Assembly: GCA_023823795.1 (NCBI GenBank)
Contig: CP085710.1
Span: 1,762,001 to 1,826,000 of the forward strand
DNA from: Bacillus sp. F19
GTDB lineage: Bacteria > Bacillota > Bacilli > Bacillales > Bacillaceae
Length of the DNA stretch: 64,000 nt
Direction: 5' to 3'
Part shown: in pieces, positions 42,874 to 51,470 of the stretch
Position numbering within the stretch: position 1 is the first letter of the stretch
Layout: each line of letters starts with the position of its first letter
Made by a program: the position numbers and the translations under genes
Notes under the pieces: generated by a model
What the model was told of the DNA's origin: nothing
What the model saw: the letters and a program-made list of their open reading frames with translations, nothing else
Database searches by the model: none

Positions 42874-43107
42874 TTTTTAAAACCTTCCTTGTAAAGTAAC
42901 CCTCGACCCAACCCGTACAATCGGCAGAAGCCGATTCACATATAGCATTATATCAAGCCGGGGGACTTTGTGCATTATCTTTATTTGTTCTTTTTTGAAA
43001 GCCGGCAACTGCCTTCATATTAAATATTTGTAAATAAGCAGGGAGTTTCTGTTCAGGTAAAGAATTTACTATGAGTACTAACTAAACCATGGTATGGGGG
43101 AACTTGT

Positions 43108-44427
43108 ATGGCGCAATTAGAACAGCAGCCTGATGCGTTAAAAAAACACCAGAGAGTGTGGCATCTTTATTTTTCCCTGCCCATCTTGTCATGGGCGCTG
43201 TATGATTTTGCAAACACAATCTTTTCTTCAAACATAACGACCATCTTTTTTCCTTTTTATCTGCAGGAAGTGATAGGTGAAAATGAACGCTTGGATCAAA
43301 TTGCAAGCACATTTATTTCGTATGCAAATGCGGCTGCAAGCTTTTTCCTTGTTCTTTTTTCACCGCTGTTCGGTGTGATGATTGACAGATCTGGCAGAAA
43401 AAAACGATACATTTTTCCATTTACTCTTATTGCTGTTGCCTGCACTATTTTAATGGGGATCTTCGCAATGACAAGTTTTCCCCAGACCATATTTGGACTC
43501 CCCTTGGTATTAGTGTTTGTTATTTTGCTGTTTATCATTGCGAAATTTTTTTACCATTCAAGTTTGATTTTCTACGATTCAATGATCTCGGATTTAGGTA
43601 CACAGAAAGAAATTCCTTTAATTTCAGGTTTTGGAGTTGCTGTGGGGTATGTTGGGACACTCGTTGGACTTACTGTGTATCCATTTATAGGAGACTCAGG
43701 CTATCATCATGCGTTCATACCGACAGCTATGATGTTTCTCATTTTTTCCCTTCCATTATTTCTATTAGTAAAAGAAGAGCCGGTTTCGCAGGATCAGAAA
43801 AAGTCCTCGTTCATAAGCGGCTATAAAGAAATTTATCAAACATTTAAAGATATCCAGACACACCGTGCGGCTTTTTTGTTCATGATTGCGTATTTCTTTT
43901 TAAACGATGCAATCGCTACAGCCATCACGATGATGGCAATTTATTCAAAAGCAATTGTCGGTTTTTCATCAGGCGAGTTTATTCTTCTCTATCTTGTCTC
44001 GACAGTCGCAAGCATTGCAGGTTCATTTATCTTTGGATATATTACGAAGTACGTTGGCACGAAAAGAAGCATTACGGCAGTCGCCCTTGTTCTCCTGATC
44101 GCTCTGGCATTTGCAGCGTTTGCTTTCAATCCGCTCATGTTCTGGATAGCTGGATGTTTATTTGGGGCAGCCCTTGGTGCAATGTGGGTCACATCGAGGA
44201 CCTTTATAGTTGAACTGACTCCAAAGGAGAAGAGAGGCCAATTTTTTGGGCTGTTTGCTTTTTCCGGCAAAGTGTCATCTATTGCAGGACCGCTTCTGTA
44301 CGGGACGATTACGCTGGTGCTTGCTGATTACGGTGATCTTGCAAGCCGAATTGCCATTGGATCTCTTATGATCCTTGCTTTAATCGGGCTTGTGGTTCAT
44401 TCATTTGTTCCACATGAGAATAAGTAG
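43108..44427 (+). CDS. MFS transporter, UMF1/Atg22-like
   Basis: 439 residues, 12 TM helices. SWALYDFANTIFSSNITTIF near the start is the hallmark of the UMF1 (Atg22-like) group, and GVMIDRSGRKKRYIFPF is MFS motif A. VTSRTFIVELTPKEKRGQFF lies in the second half. Members are thought to export amino acids or other metabolites; the substrate is unknown. GGGGGAA lies 8 nt before ATG 43108. A terminator at 44526-44551 follows after 100 bp. Confidence 0.78.
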   Translation: MAQLEQQPDALKKHQRVWHLYFSLPILSWALYDFANTIFSSNITTIFFPFYLQEVIGENERLDQIASTFISYANAAASFFLVLFSPLFGVMIDRSGRKKRYIFPFTLIAVACTILMGIFAMTSFPQTIFGLPLVLVFVILLFIIAKFFYHSSLIFYDSMISDLGTQKEIPLISGFGVAVGYVGTLVGLTVYPFIGDSGYHHAFIPTAMMFLIFSLPLFLLVKEEPVSQDQKKSSFISGYKEIYQTFKDIQTHRAAFLFMIAYFFLNDAIATAITMMAIYSKAIVGFSSGEFILLYLVSTVASIAGSFIFGYITKYVGTKRSITAVALVLLIALAFAAFAFNPLMFWIAGCLFGAALGAMWVTSRTFIVELTPKEKRGQFFGLFAFSGKVSSIAGPLLYGTITLVLADYGDLASRIAIGSLMILALIGLVVHSFVPHENK

Positions 44428-44525
44428 CTGATTCCATAATAATCACTGCTGTCTATATATGGATGGGAGAGACACTCATAAAAGGATCCAATGTAAGGAA
44501 CCCGCTTGGGTGTTGATTCTGCCAA

Positions 44526-44556
44526 AAAGCTTGAGTGCGTCTCAAGCTTTTCCCTG
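44526..44556 (+). terminator. Terminator
   Basis: AAAGCTTGAG (44526-44535) pairs with CTCAAGCTTTT (44541-44551). Confidence 0.88.
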
Positions 44557-44631
44557 TTTTTCTTTATAAAAAAGAAGACAGTCCGATAATAAACCTATAA
44601 CGGATATTTTTACGGAGAGAGGGAGAATACA

Positions 44632-44932
44632 ATGCAGCAAACGGACATCTTATTAGAAAGCGGAACAAATGAACTAGAGATCGTCGAATTTACAGTTGCA
44701 GGGCTGAAATTTGGCATTAATGTAATAAAAGTAAAAGAAATTATTCAGCTTCAAAGCATGACAAAAGTGCCCCATGCTCATCCAAACGTGGAAGGGATAA
44801 CTGAGCTTAGGGGAGAAGTCTGCCGGTAGTAGATGCGGCAAGCATAAGGGCCAAAAAGTTGGAGCCGATGCTCAAGTCAGTAAATCTGAGATTACTGAAC
44901 TGGTTACTTTGATTGATCAATATATTCTTTAA
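44632..44932 (+). pseudogene. cheV: Chemotaxis coupling protein CheV, deleted in the middle
   Basis: The first 60 residues are Che[54 protein letters not shown] lost base then gives a stop; the next frame continues LPVVDAAS. From about 44851 a third piece reads KHKGQKVGADAQVSKSEITE, LVTLIDQYIL, the last 30 residues of the CheV receiver domain. About 200 residues, most of CheW and the REC active site, are missing. In B. subtilis cheV follows patA. A SigD-like -10 (TCCGATAA, 44582-44589) survives upstream. Confidence 0.85.
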
Positions 44933-44953
44933 AAATTGCGCAGGTGAATCACA

Positions 44954-45502
44954 ATGAATTTAACGGATAAAGCAAAACGTTTCGCAGAGGGAGCACATGA
45001 AGGGCAGGTCCGCAGGCTAGACGGGGGACCATACTACACCCACGTGGAAAACACAGCGCTTATTCTCTTTAAAGCAGGATTTAGGGAAGAGGTTGTTGCA
45101 GCTGGCTTTTTGCACGATACCGTGGAAGATACGGAAACATCAATAGTGCAAATCAGAGATATATTTGGCGGGGATGTAGCCTCTCTTGTTGCTTTTAATA
45201 CCGAGGATAAATCACTGACTTGGGAAGAACGGAAGCAGCATACCATTCTGTCAGCCAGTCATGCGGGCATCGAGGAAAAAGCGATTTTAGCTGCAGATAA
45301 GCTGGACAATCTACTGAGCCTTCTGAAGGAACACAGAAAGCATGGCGATGATATCTGGAGAATGTTTAACCGCGGAAAAGACAAGCAGGCATGGTATCAC
45401 CGTTCTATTTCTGAAAATCTTTTTAAGAACCTCGAACCAAAAGAGATCCCGAGTTTTTTCTTTGTTTACAAACGCCTTGTTAATGAGTTTTTCAGCGAAT
45501 AA
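44954..45502 (+). CDS. HD-domain hydrolase, RelA/SpoT (MESH1)-like
   Basis: 182 residues, only an HD domain. AHEGQVRRLDGGPYYTHVEN at the start, then AAGFLHDTVEDTETSIVQIR with the HD pair and Glu-Asp of (p)ppGpp hydrolases, and AILAADKLDNLLSLL as the last metal-ligand region. It lacks synthetase, TGS and ACT domains, so it is a small stand-alone hydrolase; (p)ppGpp or NADPH are candidate substrates by family. AGGTGA precedes the ATG. It begins 21 bp after the cheV remnant. Confidence 0.75.
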   Translation: MNLTDKAKRFAEGAHEGQVRRLDGGPYYTHVENTALILFKAGFREEVVAAGFLHDTVEDTETSIVQIRDIFGGDVASLVAFNTEDKSLTWEERKQHTILSASHAGIEEKAILAADKLDNLLSLLKEHRKHGDDIWRMFNRGKDKQAWYHRSISENLFKNLEPKEIPSFFFVYKRLVNEFFSE

Positions 45503-45530
45503 ATGATATGAATGCACTAACGAGATAAGG

Positions 45531-45562
45531 AGCCTGATCCGTAAATGGATCAGGCTCTTTTC
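45531..45562. terminator. Terminator, bidirectional
   Basis: AGCCTGATCC (45531-45540) pairs with GGATCAGGCT (45547-45556), between convergent genes. Confidence 0.88.
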
Positions 45563-45571
45563 GTTATAGGG

Positions 45572-46042
45572 TCAGTAGCTTTCGCCCAAACGTTTAAAAA
45601 CAGGTTTTTTATATGTAGGAGAAGGTTTTTTAGGAGCTGATCCAGTTGGTGATGTTTCCTTTATGCCGACATATTGCTGCAGCAGCGCTTTAGCTTTTGC
45701 TAAAGGTAAATGTATTTTTGGGTTCCGGTACGTTTGATTCAGTGAACCAAGATGTGGGAGGTTTTCGAAGTCATCTTTTGTGGGAGGCATATGGAAATAA
45801 TATTCTCCTGCAGAGACAAGTACATCTGATTGCTGTTTGCTGTTTTTGGGATTATTGGAAAAGTGAAGACCTTCCTTTTTTGCCCTTCCCTCAGTAAGCA
45901 GTTTATGAAGTGCACGCTTTTTAAGGGTATATAAAAACTTAGGATCCGGAGCTGTTTTTGCATGGCGGTTAACAATATAAATCGCTTTTGCAATATTTTC
46001 AGTTGTCGGCTTTAATGGCTGGTTTCGATTATGATCGTCCAT
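45572..46042 (-). CDS. ykyB: YkyB conserved protein
   Basis: 156 residues. Strongly alike B. subtilis YkyB (154 residues): IVNRHAKTAPDPKFLYTLKK, GLHFSNNPKNSKQQSDVLVS, YYFHMPPTKDDFENLPHLGS and a C-terminal HKPVFKxLGESY-like KPVFKRLGESY. Function unknown; soluble. CAAAGGAGAG precedes ATG 46042. It keeps the B. subtilis place next to cheV. Confidence 0.88.
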   Translation of the reverse strand: MDDHNRNQPLKPTTENIAKAIYIVNRHAKTAPDPKFLYTLKKRALHKLLTEGRAKKEGLHFSNNPKNSKQQSDVLVSAGEYYFHMPPTKDDFENLPHLGSLNQTYRNPKIHLPLAKAKALLQQYVGIKETSPTGSAPKKPSPTYKKPVFKRLGESY

Positions 46043-46211
46043 TCTTTCTCTCCTTTGCAGGTTATGTATGCTTAATCTAAATTATACGTTTTCATGTGTA
46101 AAATGCAACCTATTCAAAAAAAGCGGACATTTCCTGAATACGAAGGAGTGCTCAATATATTACGGGGCAAGAGAATCTGGTAAAAGCGGCTGCCTCCCTC
46201 CCTCACGCCGC

Positions 46212-47558
46212 TTAAACAGATTTTGATTCTCTTTGGCAGTCCATTACATTCAGAAAAAGCTCTGCAAACACCGGATCCCACTGTGATCCTTTTCCTTCTT
46301 CGATAATGGACAGCGCTTTTTCAGCCGGCATTCCGCGTCTGTACGGCCGGTCAGATGTCATGGCATCATAAGCATCTGCAACGGCCATAATTCTTCCGTA
46401 TAAAGGAATGTCATCGCCCCTGAGCCCTTTAGGATAACCCATGCCGTCATACCGTTCATGATGATACTTAACACCGGGGATAAGCGGCTCCATCATTTCC
46501 CCAGGCTGAACATTTGATAAGATGCCTGCACCTATGACGGGGTGCTTCTTAATTTCTTCGAATTCCTCATGAGTTAATCGTCCTTCTTTCAGCAAGATGC
46601 TGTCCCTGATGCCGATTTTTCCTATATCGTGAAGAAGGGCGGATTTCCGGAGGGTGTCCAGGCTTTCTTCGCATAAGCCTGTTATTAATTTAGAAAATTC
46701 ATCAGAATACACTTCATTTCTATAGGAAAGGTGTCCTTGTTCAACCTCTGGCATGCCGAACTGGAGCTTCTCGATCGGTTCAGATATATTTTTGAACAAT
46801 AAAAAAGCACCGAACACGGCGAACAAGACAGATACGATTAAGATGAAAATCGCCCAGCTCCAATATTCGGATAAAAGAGATACCGCATTTTCCTGAAAAC
46901 GAATTTGTGTCGCAAGCGTAAATAAGAGGAGAGGAAAGACACCAATATAAATCGCGCTGTAAAGCACCTTCTGCTGAATGGATATATGTATTTTTGCTTC
47001 TGATGTTAAATCTGCCCTGTGAAGCATCAGCGCTTTGTTTCTAAGAGTGATCAACAATGGTCTGACCGCTTTTGAAGATAAGAAAAACTCAATAATGCCG
47101 TGCATTCAGGCAATCAGGACCGCACCAACTGCTGCGAGGAGAGTATAGTAAAGCGGCAAGCTAAGCAACTCCGTCTGGATAAACAATGCTGCGAGCAGGA
47201 CAGCAGGGATGGATAGACCGAAGAGATGAGGTCCGAAAATCCGGCACACGGAAAGCGATGGAAAACGATGTGCTTGCCAGAAAGCATTCTCAATGGCTTC
47301 AATTGAGAGATCCCCATTTTTAAATACCCGCCTGATGGGATTTATATGCTTTCTTAATACAATCCATTCACAAAGCACCATGCAAACAATGGATATACTT
47401 AGTGTAAACAGCAGAATTCCTATTTCAAAAGAAGAAATGACTAAAGTGGAAAACATGAACAAAGAGCCGATTCCAAAGACAGCAATAAAAGATCCAATGA
47501 AATAATTGATCAGCAGTTTTTTTAAGAATTCTTTATATGTATTCAGACAGGGACACAA
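46212..47558 (-). pseudogene. HD-GYP phosphodiesterase, stop plus internal deletion
   Basis: The frame from 47558 encodes four TM helices and ends in TGA at 47106-47108; it resumes in the same frame at 47105 with two more helices and a HAMP-like linker (EPIEKLQFGMPEVEQGHLSY). The HD-GYP part has LLHDIGKIGIRDSILLKEGR, IKKHPVIGA, HHERYDGMGYPKGLRGDDIP and ADAYDAMTSDRPYRRGM. Between FSKLITGL and ESLDTLRKSALLHD the usual 60 residues with DARDPYTxGHS, including the first metal His, are missing. The enzyme would have degraded c-di-GMP; two independent lesions make it dead. Confidence 0.82.
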
Positions 47559-47645
47559 CCTTTAAAGTTAGACTCACCTTATATATCGGCCATTAATCCG
47601 AAAATTTAACAGTCCGCAATTGAAAGGGGTAAAAGAGGGAAAATA

Positions 47646-47683
47646 AAAAAGACAGCAAATGCTCTATGCATTGCTGACTTTTA
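47646..47683. terminator. Terminator after ykuC
   Basis: AAAAGACAGCAAATGC pairs with GCATTGCTGACTTTT around TCTAT, one mismatch. Confidence 0.7.
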
Positions 47684-48976
47684 AGAGATATGAACTTGTC
47701 CTTTTCTTGTTGAAGCAAGACGAGTTCTTTTAGCTTGAGAATATTCGAGCTCCCTGCTCAGCTTTGGCAGGGTGAGCGCGTAAAAAAGGAAGACCAGCAG
47801 AATAACGGTTGCCATGCCGTAATAGAGATACTCAATATTGCTGATGATCTTCGGGAAAAGCACGGCAATCATCCCAAGCGTAATCGATTGTGCGAACATC
47901 ATGAGAGGATCTATCCAGCCGCTGACCCTTCCCATCAGCTTAGGATGCACAATTTTCGGCATCCAGCCGCCAATTGCTATATTTATAGGACCAATGCATG
48001 TCCCAATAATAAAAACAGTAGCTAAAAAAATACCCAAATGATCTGTCAAACCTAATATATAAATCAAGATGCCGCTCAGGAAAATCGGGTAAATCATCAT
48101 CTGATGCGGTTTAAATTTAGAAGAGATCAATGTCCCAATGCCGCTTCCGGCAAGAAGACCAATCCCAAGTGAAATCGCAAAGTATGAAGCATATTTTTCA
48201 TAGTTATCAGGTGACAATTCATACTTCATCGTAAAGATTGGCAAAATGGCAAATGCTCCGTTAACAAATCCAAAAACAAAAAATCCAAAAATCAGAGAAG
48301 CTAATAGCTTATTTCTCGCAATATAAAGAATTCCATCCTTGAAGTCTCTATACGAGGATCCAATGCTGAAATCTTTCCATTTTAATTTGCCATTTGGCAG
48401 CCTTGCTTCCATTGGTATTTTACATCTGCGAATAAGAATAGCAGAAATCACAAAACTGAAAAAATCAACTGCAACAGCACCCTGAAGTCCTATTGTTTTA
48501 TAGGCAAGGGCTCCGAGTCCTACACCAAATACCATGAAAATACTGAACAGCATTTGATTCAGGCCTGCTGCCTGTGCATATTGTTCTTTGTTTAAAATGC
48601 TTTGAACAAGACTTGCTTCTGCAGGATAGAAAAACTTGGTAACGGCACTCCGCAGAAATAATAAGAAAAACACGAGCGGAATAGAATTCAAGAATAATGA
48701 GCCAAAAAGAAGGACTGTAAGAATGGCTCTGATCCAATCACAATTTTCAGCTACTTTTTTTCGGTCAAATCTGTCTGCAACCACCCCGACTAAGAAGAAA
48801 ACAAATAAAGTCGGCAGGGAATACATAAGCTCCGCCATGGTTGCGAAAGAAGGCTGATGGCTGAACCGGTCAAGCAAATAAAAGGCAAAAGCCATATTTC
48901 CGATCGTCGTGCCCATTTGTGAGGACAAGGCAGCAAAAAAGAGCTTCACAAAATTTCTGTTTTCAAAGATTTTCAT
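47681..48976 (-). CDS. ykuC: MFS transporter YkuC
   Basis: 431 residues, 12 TM helices. It starts KIFENRNFVKLFFAALSSQM and has MFS motif A as VVADRFDRKKVAENCDWIRA. It matches B. subtilis YkuC (430 residues) in length and position between ykyB and ykuD. Substrate unknown, perhaps macrolide-like efflux by family. AAGGGG precedes ATG 48976. Confidence 0.82.
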   Translation of the reverse strand: MKIFENRNFVKLFFAALSSQMGTTIGNMAFAFYLLDRFSHQPSFATMAELMYSLPTLFVFFLVGVVADRFDRKKVAENCDWIRAILTVLLFGSLFLNSIPLVFFLLFLRSAVTKFFYPAEASLVQSILNKEQYAQAAGLNQMLFSIFMVFGVGLGALAYKTIGLQGAVAVDFFSFVISAILIRRCKIPMEARLPNGKLKWKDFSIGSSYRDFKDGILYIARNKLLASLIFGFFVFGFVNGAFAILPIFTMKYELSPDNYEKYASYFAISLGIGLLAGSGIGTLISSKFKPHQMMIYPIFLSGILIYILGLTDHLGIFLATVFIIGTCIGPINIAIGGWMPKIVHPKLMGRVSGWIDPLMMFAQSITLGMIAVLFPKIISNIEYLYYGMATVILLVFLFYALTLPKLSRELEYSQAKRTRLASTRKGQVHIS

Positions 48977-49075
48977 AACACAGCCCCTTATTTTGCAGGA
49001 TATCGGTCACAGTAGTTATTATAATAGAAAAAAGTATATATTAATATGATGTTTTTGTAAAAAAATTACTGGTGC

Positions 49076-49573
49076 TTAATTGGGACGTATGATAACCCTT
49101 GTACCGTTTGGAACAATCGAGCCGAGTTCAAGAACATCTCTGTTTTGCATCCGGATACATCCCCTTGAGACTGCTTTGCCGATGGAGCTTGGATCATTTG
49201 TGCCGTGAATCCCATAATGAATTTTAGACAAACTCATCCAGAGCACGCCGAAGGGCCCGCCTGGATTCGGTACGCGGTTTACTATGACAAAATCACCGAT
49301 AGGTGTACCGCTCAATATTTTTCCGACAGCAATCGGATAAACTTTCATTACTTGTCCGCTGCGATAAAGAGTCAGCGTTCTCTTTCCAACTGATACTGAA
49401 ATCGAGTAGGGTATTGAAGCAGGCTCAGGCAGCCCCGGGATGATAATAGTCTGGCCAGCAAGCAGTACGCTTGGATCAGCAATCTGGTTCGCCCTTATAA
49501 GAACTGCAGGACTGATCCGGTAATTAAGCGCAATTGTGTTAAGTGTTTCACCGGGTTTTACTAGATGAACCAT
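49076..49573 (-). CDS. ykuD: L,D-transpeptidase YkuD with LysM domain
   Basis: 165 residues; B. subtilis YkuD has 164. LysM at 2-47 ([20 protein letters not shown]), catalytic domain at about 50-165. The active site is [20 protein letters not shown], with His and the nucleophile Cys near residue 142. It makes L,D crosslinks in peptidoglycan, in B. subtilis during sporulation. No signal peptide, as in the B. subtilis enzyme. GCGGTGATTT precedes ATG 49573. Confidence 0.93.
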   Translation of the reverse strand: MVHLVKPGETLNTIALNYRISPAVLIRANQIADPSVLLAGQTIIIPGLPEPASIPYSISVSVGKRTLTLYRSGQVMKVYPIAVGKILSGTPIGDFVIVNRVPNPGGPFGVLWMSLSKIHYGIHGTNDPSSIGKAVSRGCIRMQNRDVLELGSIVPNGTRVIIRPN

Positions 49574-49716
49574 ACATAAATCACCGCTTTTACATAATTT
49601 TGACTGTTTATGTTACAGCTTATGTCTGGACAGTTTGTTTGTTTCCCGGCCGCGATAGATGCGAGAACGAAATGCTGTGGTATAATTTTTTGTATATTCA
49701 GAGGAGTTGAACAGAA

Positions 49717-51249
49717 TTGATTAAAGAAAAATATGCCATTATCGATATTGGTTCTAATACAATGAGGCTTGTCATTTATCAGCGCGATAAAAGTCAGCGT
49801 TTAAAAGAAGTTGAGAATGTTAAAATTGCGGCACGGCTCCGTAATTATTTAAATGATGACTCCTTCTTAAATGACGAAGGGATCAGCGTTTTAGTTTCAT
49901 CTCTTCACAGTTTTCAGGAAGTCACAAGGCATCATGATCTTAAAAATGTAAAATGCGTTGCTACCGCGACAATCAGACAATCAGAAAATAAAGAGGCCAT
50001 TTTGAAGAAGGTTCAAGAAGAAACAGATTTTTCAATCCGCATTCTGTCTGAATATGAGGAAGCCTATTACGGGTTTTTGGCGGTTGTCAATTCCACTCAG
50101 ATTATCAGCGGGATTACGGTTGATATCGGCGGGGGAAGCACGGAGATTACATACTTTGAAAATAGAGAACTCATTCATTATCACAGTTTTCCGTTCGGTG
50201 CTCTTTCCCTAAAAAAATATTTTGTGAAGCAGGAGATTCCGACTGAAAGAGAATTGGCTGAGTTAAAGCAGTTCCTTGCAAGGGAATTTCATTCGCTGCC
50301 ATGGCTCGCAAACAAGGAATTGCCGATTGTTGCAATCGGGGGAAGTGCCAGAAACATTGTGCAAATACACCAGGCTATGCAGGAATATCCTCTGGCAGGG
50401 GTTCACCTTTATGAAATGACTCATAGGAATCTGACAGATGTCCAGCACTTTTTATCTACTTTGTCTCTTCATGAACTTCAAAGAGCGGAGGGGTTATCAA
50501 AAGACCGCGCTGACACAATCATCCCTGCTGCTCAAGTTTTTACAGTCTTGTATGAGGTCGTCCGTGCCGACAATTTCATTTTAAGCAGAAAAGGGCTTAG
50601 AGACGGCGTTTTTTATGAGGACTTGACTGGAGGGACTGGATCGGCCATTTTTCCTAGTGTCATTGAGGAAAGCTTTCATGAACTGCTCAGTGATTATGAT
50701 ATTGATCTTCACCATGTCCAGTATGTAACCAAAATTGCTCTGAAACTGTATTCAGACCTTGCTGAAACAGGATTGCTCTCGTACTCGGATGATGATATTC
50801 TTTTAATCAGAAGAGCATCGTTTGTCTATAATCTCGGCCAGTATATTGATTCAGAATCCAGCAGCCAGCATACTTTTTACTTGATTGCCAACAGGACAAT
50901 AGATGGCCTTCTCCACAAGGAAAGGCTGCAGCTGGCGCTGATTGCTTCATTTAAAAGCAAGTCAGCATTTAAACAATATGGAGAGCCTTATAAGCACTGG
51001 TTCTCTAAAGTGGAACAGCGGAATATGATGCTGCTAGGCGCGATCATCAAACTTGCCTACAGCTTAAACGCAACGAGAAGAGATATCGTAAAAACGCTGA
51101 AACTTGCTGAAGATGATGATCATGTAAAATGCACAGTCATCTGTGACGGGAATTATAGTCCTGAGGAATATCAGGCGGAAAAGCAAAAGAAGAATTTAGA
51201 AAAGATCTTGAAGAAAAATATTGTGTTTCATTTTCAGAATGAAAGCTGA
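49717..51249 (+). CDS. ppx: Exopolyphosphatase Ppx/GppA
   Basis: 510 residues. The actin-like N-terminal part has AIIDIGSNTMRLVIYQ, TATIRQSENKEA and VDIGGGSTEITYF; the C-terminal HD-like domain spans about 310-500. It releases phosphate from polyphosphate, or pppGpp to ppGpp. TTG 49717 has AGAGGAG upstream. ppk follows 221 bp on, a common pair, here lying between ykuD and ykuE, which are neighbours in B. subtilis. Confidence 0.9.
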   Translation: MIKEKYAIIDIGSNTMRLVIYQRDKSQRLKEVENVKIAARLRNYLNDDSFLNDEGISVLVSSLHSFQEVTRHHDLKNVKCVATATIRQSENKEAILKKVQEETDFSIRILSEYEEAYYGFLAVVNSTQIISGITVDIGGGSTEITYFENRELIHYHSFPFGALSLKKYFVKQEIPTERELAELKQFLAREFHSLPWLANKELPIVAIGGSARNIVQIHQAMQEYPLAGVHLYEMTHRNLTDVQHFLSTLSLHELQRAEGLSKDRADTIIPAAQVFTVLYEVVRADNFILSRKGLRDGVFYEDLTGGTGSAIFPSVIEESFHELLSDYDIDLHHVQYVTKIALKLYSDLAETGLLSYSDDDILLIRRASFVYNLGQYIDSESSSQHTFYLIANRTIDGLLHKERLQLALIASFKSKSAFKQYGEPYKHWFSKVEQRNMMLLGAIIKLAYSLNATRRDIVKTLKLAEDDDHVKCTVICDGNYSPEEYQAEKQKKNLEKILKKNIVFHFQNES

Positions 51250-51271
51250 GAGCCTCCTCTCCGTCAGAGTG

Positions 51272-51314
51272 GATCCGCCGAAAAGGTCAATTCATGACTT
51301 TTATGGCGGATGCT
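51272..51314. terminator. Long hairpin between ppx and ppk
   Basis: GGATCCGCC and GGCGGATGC with an inner AAAAGGTCA/TGACTTTT stem fold as one long hairpin. There is no T-run, so it may be an mRNA-processing or attenuation element. Confidence 0.45.
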
Positions 51315-51470
51315 CAAACTGGCTAATCTACCCTTAATGCCTTCACTTTTCTTGAAATATATTTACAAAAACCACATAAAATATTTACAATGAATTTACA
51401 TCTCCATCTTTTACAAGTGCTATCATAACAGGTGAATCCAAATGACTAATTTAAAAGGGTGACTTTTCAC

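Noticed and set aside
42874-43000. Purine riboswitch or PurR box upstream of the NCS2 permease
   Set aside because: No purine aptamer junction sequence or PurBox was found; only a 7-bp hairpin.
44428-44556. Possible riboswitch in the leader between the UMF1 transporter and cheV remnant
   Set aside because: I could not match any known aptamer core; only a terminator is clear, and it most simply ends the transporter transcript.
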